The position numbers and the translations under genes were made by a program. Source: an uncultured beta proteobacterium (GTDB lineage Bacteria > Pseudomonadota > Gammaproteobacteria > Burkholderiales > Burkholderiaceae_C). From it: DNA of 5,197 bases. The stretch covers positions 1 through 5,197 of the forward strand of contig CAIYQF010000247.1 in the NCBI GenBank assembly GCA_903928325.1, in the 5' to 3' direction. Position 1 is the first letter of the stretch, and each line of letters opens with the position of its first letter. Shown here in pieces: positions 1 to 5,197 of the stretch. The notes under the pieces were generated by a model. The model searched no databases. It saw nothing but the letters and a program-made list of their open reading frames with translations, and was not told the origin of the DNA.

Positions 1-1064
1 TGGCTATCGCCGTCGCTTCGACACTGGCTGGCTCTGCATTCGCACAAACCGCTCCTTCGGTGACCTTGTATGGTCGCTTGGATGTGGCGGTCGAAAGCGC
101 AAACGACGGTGCCTTGACCCGCACCATGCTGCAAAATTACAGCTCACGCTTTGGCATCAAGGGCGACCGTAGCTTTGGCAGCGACCTGAGCGGCATTTTC
201 CAAGTGGAAAGCATGTTTTCCCCAGAAGACAACAAAGCACAAAACATCGCTACCAATGCAGGTTACCTGGCAAGCCGCAACACCTTCGTCGGATTGAAGA
301 GCAATTCCAAGGGAACGTTCTTGCTCGGCCTGTATGACACGCCTTTGAAGTCTTTGGATGGTGGCGGCCTGGCATCCACCCTGTGGGCTGAGGGCGACGC
401 CATGGAAGTGATCATCCACGGCAAGGGCACCAAGGCAGCCAGTTCCACCTACTTTGACAACGTTCACACGCGCCAACCCAACAACCTCGTATACATCAGC
501 CCCAAATTTGCCAATACCGTCGCAAAGCTGTCGTACTCGCCTGATGAAGCGCAATCCACGACCACCAACCAGCCCCTGTATAGCGCATCCGTGGAATGGA
601 ATGACGGCACCTACAACTTCGGCCTGGCTACGCAAAGCAAGGCGGTGTCAGACAAGACGTTCGCCATGTCCGCTAACAAGTTGACCATGGGCGCCAACAT
701 GGGCGCGTTCTCTGCAGGTCTGGCATTCAGCGTCTTGAATAACAACGCTGCAACCGCTGCAAATAGCCAACAGACCAACAATTACTTGGTCACTCTGGGC
801 TATGTCGCGGGCGACCTGACCTACAAGTTCAACTACGGCAGTTCCAGCGAATCCAAGTCCGGCGCCGCGGACGACTTGACTATGACGTCGGTGGAAGTGG
901 GCTACGCTTTGGACAAACAAACCACCGTGTACACCAACTACGCCCAAATCATGAACAACAGCAAAGGCAAGGGCACGTTCACCGCAGCGGATAACTTCCC
1001 AGCCACTACCGTGGCTGGCAACGACCCCACCGCCCTGTCTTTCGGTATCCGCTACAACTTCTGA
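1..1064 (+). CDS. Outer-membrane porin, Gram-negative general porin family (5' end cut by the window)
   Basis: Trimeric beta-barrel porin that lets small hydrophilic solutes, usually anions in this group, cross the outer membrane. The reading frame is open from position 3; the first codons lie outside the window. Visible residues 1-14 (AIAVASTLAGSAFA) are the hydrophobic core and AFA cleavage site of a Sec signal peptide, so the mature protein starts with Gln at 45 and has 339 residues, close to the usual size of Omp32-type porins. The first strand (VTLYGRLDVAVE), the block SSRFGIKGDRSFGSDLSGIF followed by QVES, then SRNTFVGL and RQPNNLVYISPKF, match the family's conserved segments in order. 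The chain ends in SFGIRYNF, the terminal Phe being the usual BAM-recognition signal. TGA is followed at once by an in-frame TAG. The GTG at 60 could be mistaken for a start but lies inside the mature protein. Pore selectivity cannot be read from sequence. Confidence is high for family, low for substrate. Confidence 0.95.
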   Translation, partial: AIAVASTLAGSAFAQTAPSVTLYGRLDVAVESANDGALTRTMLQNYSSRFGIKGDRSFGSDLSGIFQVESMFSPEDNKAQNIATNAGYLASRNTFVGLKSNSKGTFLLGLYDTPLKSLDGGGLASTLWAEGDAMEVIIHGKGTKAASSTYFDNVHTRQPNNLVYISPKFANTVAKLSYSPDEAQSTTTNQPLYSASVEWNDGTYNFGLATQSKAVSDKTFAMSANKLTMGANMGAFSAGLAFSVLNNNAATAANSQQTNNYLVTLGYVAGDLTYKFNYGSSSESKSGAADDLTMTSVEVGYALDKQTTVYTNYAQIMNNSKGKGTFTAADNFPATTVAGNDPTALSFGIRYNF

Positions 1065-1069
1065 TAGCC

Positions 1070-1084
1070 GCCGGTTAGACCGGC
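1070..1084 (+). other. Short hairpin just after the porin stop codons
   Basis: A perfect 6-bp inverted repeat, GCCGGT / ACCGGC, with a TAG loop, begins 5 bases after the TGA. No T-run follows, so it is not a terminator by itself. It may protect the 3' end of the porin mRNA or be chance; its role is inferred. Confidence 0.45.
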
Positions 1085-1090
1085 ACCACA

Positions 1091-1128
1091 AGTGGCCTCT
1101 CGTTTCAGGGGCCGCTGGGTAGTTTTTT
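1091..1128 (+). terminator. Intrinsic terminator 1 of the porin gene
   Basis: A 10-bp stem (AGTGGCCTCT at 1091-1100 with AGGGGCCGCT at 1107-1116, including two G-T wobble pairs) closes a 6-base loop, CGTTTC. Six T residues follow at 1123-1128, but GGGTAG separates them from the stem, so termination is probably incomplete. It lies 27 bases after the porin stop and points in the porin's direction. Confidence 0.7.
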
Positions 1129-1146
1129 CATGTTTCCAAGGTATTT

Positions 1147-1177
1147 ACGGCCACTCGCAAGCGTGGCCGTTTTTTTT
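1147..1177 (+). terminator. Intrinsic terminator 2 of the porin gene (strong)
   Basis: A perfect 8-bp GC-rich stem, ACGGCCAC (1147-1154) with GTGGCCGT (1163-1170), closes the 8-base loop TCGCAAGC. It runs directly into eight T residues (1170-1177). This is a textbook rho-independent terminator on the plus strand and backs up the weaker one 30 bases earlier. On the minus strand the same hairpin is followed by AAATACC rather than a T-run, so it should not stop the opposing operon efficiently. Confidence 0.88.
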
Positions 1178-1223
1178 GGTCAAAACGAAGGTTTGCCCTG
1201 GCCACGGTAGCCCCAAGCCGGGT

Positions 1224-1781
1224 TCAATCCACCCATTTCTGCAAAAACTGCGCCGTGCCCACGGCGGCGTTGAGTTGGTATTGCGCGAAACCGATGCGCG
1301 CATACAGGCGCTGCGCGCTGGCATTACCCGCCAACACCTCCAAAGTCAGCTTGCAAGCGCCGCGCTCTTGCGCCATGGTCTGCACCAACTCCAACATGCG
1401 CTCTGCCACGCGCTGTCCCCGGTAGTCTGGCACCACCACCACGTCGTGCACATTGACCAAAGGCTTGCAGGCAAAGGTAGAAAACCCCTCAAAGCAATTG
1501 ACCAAGCCCAGTGGTTTTTTTTCGTCCGCAGCTTCAAAGGCCAACACGCTAAACGCCTGGGGACGCGCCGCCAGGCAGGCGGCTAGCTTGTGTTTGGCAA
1601 AGTCGCTCAGCGGCTCGCCGCCGCCCATGGGGTCGCGGGAATAGGCGTCCAGTAGTTCGACCAGCACCTTGGCATGGTGCGGATTGGCGTAGTCGGCGCG
1701 GCATATATGCACCCCCGCATCCATCGCTCCGCTTGCTACTTTCTCAGCCCAGGCGGTTCGGTTTGGCGATTGCGCGCTCAT
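1224..1781 (-). CDS. GNAT-family N-acetyltransferase, translationally coupled to glmM
   Basis: Probable cytoplasmic acetyl-CoA-dependent acetyltransferase of 185 residues; the substrate is unknown. Motif A is at residues 111-130: the strand VHDVVVVPDY, then the pyrophosphate loop R121-GQRVA126 and helix ERML. Motif B is N153-ASAQRLYARIGF165, the usual N..A..LY...GF signature of the family. Arg124 stands where the loop consensus (R/Q-x-x-G-x-G/A) has glycine. The ATG overlaps the glmM stop as ATGA, pointing to coupled translation; no good ribosome site is seen before it. An alternative start is Met20 (ATG at 1724), preceded by GGAG only 2 bases away, and recognisable domain sequence begins near residue 24 (VHICRADY). 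Codons 87-89 contain a run of eight A. No terminator on this strand is visible after the stop. It could acetylate an amino sugar, amine or protein; nothing in the sequence decides this. Confidence 0.9.
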   Translation of the reverse strand: MSAQSPNRTAWAEKVASGAMDAGVHICRADYANPHHAKVLVELLDAYSRDPMGGGEPLSDFAKHKLAACLAARPQAFSVLAFEAADEKKPLGLVNCFEGFSTFACKPLVNVHDVVVVPDYRGQRVAERMLELVQTMAQERGACKLTLEVLAGNASAQRLYARIGFAQYQLNAAVGTAQFLQKWVD

Positions 1782-3106
1782 TTCAATGTGTCCGCAATCC
1801 GCTGTGCGCAGCGAAGGGCCTGCGCGGGGTCACGCGCCTCCACCATCACGCGCACCAGGGGCTCGGTGCCGCTGGCGCGTATCAGCACCCGGCCGCTGTG
1901 CCCCAGCTCTTGTTCCACCGCCAGCGTTTGCTCTTTAAGTGCCGCATTGGCCTGCCAATCGGTACCCGGGCGCAGGCGCACATTGAGCAGGGTTTGCGGA
2001 AACAGCGTCACGCCTGCCAGCAAGTCGGCCATGCTTTTGCCCGCACGCACGCAGGCCTGCAACACCTGAAGCGCAGAAATCAGGCCGTCGCCGGTGGTGT
2101 GCTTGTCCAGCGCCAGCAGGTGGCCCGAGCCTTCGCCGCCCAAAATCCAGCCGCGCGCCTCCATGGCCTCCAGCACGTAGCGGTCGCCCACCTTGGCGCG
2201 CACCAGTTCCACGCCCCGGTCTTTCAGCGCCAGTTCAATGGCCATATTCGTCATCAGGGTGCCCACCACGCCCGGCAGTGCCTCGCCCCGGCCCAGGCGC
2301 TCGTCGGCCATCAGGTAGAGCAGCTCGTCACCGTTGTACAGGCGGCCTTGGGCGTCCACCATTTGCAGGCGGTCGGCGTCGCCATCCAGCGCCACGCCAA
2401 AGTTGGCCTTGTGCTCTTTGACTGCGGCCACCAAGGCCTCGGGGTGGGTGGCGCCCACCATGTGGTTGATATTCAGGCCGTCGGGGGCGCAGCCAATGGC
2501 GATCACGTCGGCGCCCAATTCATGAAAAACCTTGGGTGCAATTTGGTAGGCCGCGCCGTGGGCAGCGTCGACCACAACCTTTAGGCCCCTGAGCGTCAGG
2601 TCGTTGGAAAACGTGCCTTTACAAAACTCAATATATCGCCCGGCCGCATCACCCAAGCGTCGCGCCTTGCCCAGTCCCGCCGACTGCGCCCATTGGGGCG
2701 CTTGCTGCAGCGCGGTCTCCACCTCCAGCTCCCAGACCTCCGGCAGCTTGGTGCCCTGGGCGCTGAAGAATTTGATGCCGTTGTCCTCAAACGCGTTGTG
2801 GCTGGCGCTGATCACCACACCCAGGGATGCGCGCTGCGCGCGCGTCAAATATGCCACCCCCGGCGTGGGCAAGGGCCCCAGCAACACCACGTCCACACCT
2901 GCCGAGTTAAAGCCACTCTCCAAAGCGCTTTCCAGCATATAGCCCGAAATGCGCGTGTCCTTGCCGATCAAGACCAGCGGGCGGACCTCGGTTTTACGCA
3001 GCACCTGCCCGACCGCATGGGCTAAGCGAAGCACAAAGTCTGGTGTGATGGGCGCCTGCCCTACTGTGCCACGGATGCCGTCGGTGCCAAAGTATTCGCG
3101 TTTCAT
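1778..3106 (-). CDS. glmM: Phosphoglucosamine mutase GlmM
   Basis: Converts glucosamine-6-phosphate to glucosamine-1-phosphate in the cytoplasm, the step before GlmU in making UDP-N-acetylglucosamine for peptidoglycan and lipopolysaccharide. At 442 residues it matches the family length (E. coli about 445). All four landmarks of the alpha-D-phosphohexomutase fold are present in order: N-terminal YFGTDGIRG (residues 5-13); the active-site loop S100-ASHN104, where Ser102 is the residue expected to carry phosphate; the metal loop D241-GDADR246; the sugar-binding loop G324-EGSGH329; and the phosphate-binding loop R410-ASGTEP416. The family is activated by phosphorylation of that serine. The ATG at 3106 has a GGAG ribosome site 8 bases upstream. 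It starts 23 bases after folP and its TGA overlaps the next gene's ATG, so it is a central member of the operon. Nothing suggests damage. Confidence 0.98.
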   Translation of the reverse strand: MKREYFGTDGIRGTVGQAPITPDFVLRLAHAVGQVLRKTEVRPLVLIGKDTRISGYMLESALESGFNSAGVDVVLLGPLPTPGVAYLTRAQRASLGVVISASHNAFEDNGIKFFSAQGTKLPEVWELEVETALQQAPQWAQSAGLGKARRLGDAAGRYIEFCKGTFSNDLTLRGLKVVVDAAHGAAYQIAPKVFHELGADVIAIGCAPDGLNINHMVGATHPEALVAAVKEHKANFGVALDGDADRLQMVDAQGRLYNGDELLYLMADERLGRGEALPGVVGTLMTNMAIELALKDRGVELVRAKVGDRYVLEAMEARGWILGGEGSGHLLALDKHTTGDGLISALQVLQACVRAGKSMADLLAGVTLFPQTLLNVRLRPGTDWQANAALKEQTLAVEQELGHSGRVLIRASGTEPLVRVMVEARDPAQALRCAQRIADTLK

Positions 3107-3114
3107 AGTCCCAT

Positions 3115-3118
3115 CTCC
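3115..3118 (-). promoter_or_regulatory. Ribosome binding site of glmM
   Basis: On the minus strand GGAG stands 8 bases before the glmM ATG, inside the 23-base gap after the folP stop. It supports the start MKREYFGTDG, which is also where the family's proteins begin. Confidence 0.8.
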
Positions 3119-3129
3119 GCTTATTCGTT

Positions 3130-3981
3130 TTAAGTTGCTGCTTGCATGGCCGAGAGTACGCCCAAGGCCTGAACCGTGGCTTTCACGTCGTGCACCCGCA
3201 CAATGCAGGCACCGTTTTGAACCGCCAGCACCGCCGCCACCGCGCTGGCAAGCACCCGGTCGTCAGCCGCAGCGCCTGTGACCGCGCCCAAAGACGACTT
3301 GCGCGACCACCCCGCCAGCAGGGCAAACCCGGTCTCCAGCAAAACCGCTTGCTGCGCCAGCAGGCTGAAATTTTGCGCCACCGTCTTGCCAAAGCCGATT
3401 CCAGGGTCGATGCAAATGCGCGCCTTGCCCACCCCCTGCGCTACCAAAGCCTGCGCCGCATGCGCCAGAAAGTCGCGCACCGGCGCTACAACATCGCCCT
3501 CCATGGGCGACACTTGCATGGTTTGCGGGTTGCCGTGCATATGCATCAGGCACACGCCGCATCCGGGGTGCGCTGCCACGACGTCACGGCCCGAAAGTCC
3601 GTCCTCCGAGCTCACCCAGCGCAGCGCCCAAATGTCGTTGATGATGTCTGCGCCCAGGTCAAGTGCCGACTGCATCACGCCAGGCTTGTAGGTATCCACC
3701 GACACCGGCACACCCAGCGTCACAGCCATGCGCAAAACGGGTAGCAGGCGATCGAGCTCTTGCTCCTGCGGCAGGGGCTGGGCGCCAGGGCGGGTGGACT
3801 CTGCCCCAAGGTCCAATATATGGGCTCCCGCTTTGATCAAAGCCTCACAGTGCGCCAGCGCGGCCCGGGTGCCGGCGTAGTGGCCACCGTCGGAAAACGA
3901 GTCTGGGGTGATATTGACAATGCCCATAACCTGGGGGCGCGCCAAATCAATCAGGTAGCGGCTGGTTTGCCAGTGGGGCAC
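3130..3981 (-). CDS. folP: Dihydropteroate synthase FolP (GTG start)
   Basis: Condenses 6-hydroxymethyl-dihydropterin diphosphate with p-aminobenzoate to form dihydropteroate, the folate step blocked by sulfonamides. The 283-residue TIM-barrel has both family signatures: GIVNITPDSFSDGG (residues 20-33, Asn23 for Mg/diphosphate) and GAESTRPG (59-66). Pterin-pocket residues follow: D96 in SVDTYKP, N115 in INDI, D192 in DPGIGFGKT, K228 in GWSRKS, and R262/H264 in RVHDV. By recalled E. coli numbering, the offset moves from 0 at N115 to +7 at D192, so a loop between them is longer, probably around RWVSSEDGLSG (121-131). F29 and P65, equivalent to resistance sites F28 and P64, look wild type. The start is GTG with GAGGG 8 bases upstream; no ATG, GTG or TTG was found in the in-frame codons read upstream across the gap to ftsH. 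It follows ftsH by 65 bases and precedes glmM by 23. Confidence 0.98.
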   Translation of the reverse strand: MPHWQTSRYLIDLARPQVMGIVNITPDSFSDGGHYAGTRAALAHCEALIKAGAHILDLGAESTRPGAQPLPQEQELDRLLPVLRMAVTLGVPVSVDTYKPGVMQSALDLGADIINDIWALRWVSSEDGLSGRDVVAAHPGCGVCLMHMHGNPQTMQVSPMEGDVVAPVRDFLAHAAQALVAQGVGKARICIDPGIGFGKTVAQNFSLLAQQAVLLETGFALLAGWSRKSSLGAVTGAAADDRVLASAVAAVLAVQNGACIVRVHDVKATVQALGVLSAMQAAT

Positions 3982-4046
3982 AGGGAAAGCCCTCGAATGG
4001 GAGTGGGTCGCACGCCTGGGACCCCAGGACGCCCCGGCTGCAAGCC
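3982..4046 (-). other. ftsH-folP intergenic gap with a small inverted repeat
   Basis: The 65 bases hold the folP ribosome site and a 14-base inverted repeat at 4015-4028 (CCTGG and CCAGG around a 4-base loop). No T-run follows, so it is not an intrinsic terminator, and I see no convincing -35/-10 pair. Transcription from ftsH into folP is therefore likely; the repeat may be an mRNA processing or stability element, or chance in GC-rich DNA. Confidence 0.4.
3990..3994 (-). promoter_or_regulatory. Ribosome binding site of folP
   Basis: GAGGG on the minus strand lies 8 bases before the GTG codon at 3981-3979. It decides the start: no competing start codon was seen in the in-frame codons between here and the ftsH stop, and the next Met in the protein (residue 19) is already inside the first conserved strand. 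Confidence 0.75.
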
Positions 4047-5197
4047 TTAGGCAGCCGTGGCGGCCGGCTCGGGGGTGACTGTGGCTGTCGGCGTTCCGCC
4101 GTCGCCAGGGCCCGAACTGGGTGCGCGCGGCGACCAGTCCTTGGGCGGACGCGGCTCCTTGCCCGCCATGATGTCATCCAATTGGTCGCTGTCGATGGTT
4201 TCCCATTCCAACAAGGCCTTGGCCATGGCGTGAATCTTGTCCTGGTTGTCCTCGATCAGGGTTCGCGCCTGCAAGTACTGCTGGTCGATGATGCGCCGTA
4301 CCTCGGAATCGACCTTTTGCATGGTCTGCTCGCTCATGGTAGTGGTTTTGGTGACCGATCGGCCCAAAAACACCTCGCCCTCGTTCTCTGCGTACACCAT
4401 GGGGCCCAACGCGTCGGTCATGCCATAGCGGGTGACCATGTCGCGGGCGATCGAGGTGGCGCGCTCAAAGTCGTTGCTGGCGCCGGTAGTCATTTGCTTC
4501 ATGAACACCTCTTCGGCAATACGGCCACCAAACAGCATACTGATCTGGTTGAGCATGTACTCGCTGTCGTAGGAATAGCGGTCTTGTGCGGGCAGGCTCA
4601 TGGTCACGCCTAGGGCGCGGCCACGGGGGATGATGGTCACTTTGTGCACCGGATCGTACTTGGGCAGCATCTTGCCAATCAAAGCGTGGCCGGACTCATG
4701 GTAGGCGGTGTTGCGGCGCTCGCCTTCGGGCATGACCATGCTCTTGCGCTCAGGGCCCATCAGGATTTTGTCCTTGGCCTTCTCAAAGTCTTGCATTTCC
4801 ACCAGTCGGGCATTGCGACGCGCAGCCATCAAAGCCGCTTCATTGCACAGATTGGCCAAGTCGGCGCCGCTCATACCAGGTGTCCCGCGGGCAATCACGC
4901 CAGGATTCATATCTTGGCCAATTGGAATTTTGCGCATGTGCACAGCCAAGATTTGCTCACGGCCGCGAATGTCGGGCAAGGTGACATACACCTGACGGTC
5001 AAAGCGACCTGGGCGCAATAAGGCGGCATCCAAGATGTCGGGACGGTTGGTGGCAGCCACCACGATCACACCCAAATTGGTTTCAAAGCCGTCCATCTCG
5101 ACCAGCATCTGATTGAGCGTTTGTTCGCGTTCATCGTTGCCGCCGCCAAGGCCAGCACCACGCTGACGACCCACGGCATCAATCTCGTCGACGAAAA
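4047..5197 (-). CDS. ftsH: ATP-dependent zinc metalloprotease FtsH, C-terminal part (5' end beyond the window)
   Basis: Inner-membrane AAA+ protease that extracts and degrades unassembled membrane proteins and short-lived cytoplasmic regulators; in E. coli it controls LpxC and sigma-32. The 382 visible codons begin in Walker B (FVDEIDAVGRQRG), so the membrane segments, Walker A and the true start lie off the right edge. In order: sensor region IVVAATNRPDILDAALLRPG, the second region of homology with arginine fingers (RPGRFDR), then the protease domain with zinc motif HESGH (about 4691-4705). The third zinc ligand is the Asp in TGASNDFERAT, and GEVFLGRS follows. The C-terminus ends in a Pro/Ala/Thr-rich tail (PTATVTPEPAATAA) after DDIMAGKEPRPPKDW. 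The GTG at 5174 is Val inside the Walker B block, not a start. It is the upstream gene of the operon seen here, 65 bases before folP. Confidence 0.98.
   Translation of the reverse strand, partial: FVDEIDAVGRQRGAGLGGGNDEREQTLNQMLVEMDGFETNLGVIVVAATNRPDILDAALLRPGRFDRQVYVTLPDIRGREQILAVHMRKIPIGQDMNPGVIARGTPGMSGADLANLCNEAALMAARRNARLVEMQDFEKAKDKILMGPERKSMVMPEGERRNTAYHESGHALIGKMLPKYDPVHKVTIIPRGRALGVTMSLPAQDRYSYDSEYMLNQISMLFGGRIAEEVFMKQMTTGASNDFERATSIARDMVTRYGMTDALGPMVYAENEGEVFLGRSVTKTTTMSEQTMQKVDSEVRRIIDQQYLQARTLIEDNQDKIHAMAKALLEWETIDSDQLDDIMAGKEPRPPKDWSPRAPSSGPGDGGTPTATVTPEPAATAA

Noticed and set aside
144..635. Minus-strand open frame of 163 codons inside the porin
   Set aside because: Antisense shadow of the porin, whose frame is proven by signal peptide, conserved strands and C-terminal Phe.
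1092..1586. Plus-strand open frame starting in the terminator region and running opposite the GNAT
   Set aside because: It begins inside the first terminator hairpin, passes through the second with its T-run, and then lies antisense to a GNAT with clear motifs; not a plausible gene.
1733..2584. Long plus-strand open frame (283 codons) opposite the glmM end and GNAT start
   Set aside because: It lies antisense to well-supported glmM and GNAT coding sequence; its protein is rich in His, Gln, Ala and Arg with no recognisable motif, as expected for a shadow frame in GC-rich DNA.
2828..2845. Alternating GC tract (possible Z-DNA or regulatory repeat) in glmM
   Set aside because: It encodes the ordinary residues TRAQRA just before the active-site loop with GC-ending codons, so coding bias explains it.
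3142..3744. Plus-strand open frame of 200 codons opposite folP
   Set aside because: Antisense to an intact FolP with all catalytic motifs; His/Arg-rich, no domain, no ribosome site noted.
3130..3981. Possible acquired sulfonamide-resistance dihydropteroate synthase
   Set aside because: The gene sits in its normal chromosomal context between ftsH and glmM, and the residues equivalent to E. coli F28 and P64 are unchanged.
1..5197. Search by eye for CRISPR repeats, tRNA or rRNA genes, IS ends, phage genes and toxin-antitoxin pairs
   Set aside because: No spaced direct repeats, tRNA-like structure, transposase or terminal inverted repeats were seen, and almost the whole window is accounted for by five conserved genes.

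Overview
The window looks like ordinary chromosome from a Gram-negative betaproteobacterium of the order Burkholderiales, probably family Comamonadaceae. Three things suggest this: a trimeric-porin gene of the Burkholderiales type (signal peptide ending AFA, C-terminal phenylalanine), the gene order ftsH-folP-glmM that is familiar in beta- and gammaproteobacteria, and GC-rich coding sequence. The genus cannot be fixed by reading alone.

Layout. Positions 1-1064 (+) carry an outer-membrane porin that lacks only its first few codons. Positions 1065-1223 are a convergent intergenic region with a small hairpin and two successive intrinsic terminators, both pointing in the porin's direction. The rest (1224-5197) is one minus-strand gene train, read from right to left: ftsH (partial, membrane AAA+ zinc protease), a 65-bp gap, folP (dihydropteroate synthase), a 23-bp gap, glmM (phosphoglucosamine mutase), and a GNAT-family acetyltransferase whose start codon overlaps the glmM stop as ATGA.

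How the genes relate. The minus-strand genes are housekeeping: envelope and protein quality control (FtsH), folate synthesis (FolP) and the amino-sugar supply for peptidoglycan and LPS (GlmM). Close spacing and the 4-base overlap point to one transcript with translational coupling at its end. The GNAT is the only member without an assigned job. The porin is an independent convergent gene.

I found no mobile element, CRISPR array, RNA gene, phage gene or defence system, and nothing that clearly looks like an undescribed system. The points worth a second look are modest: the GNAT (uncertain start, arginine in the acetyl-CoA loop, an A8 tract, coupling to glmM), the one-sided double terminator between convergent transcripts, and an apparent short insertion in FolP.
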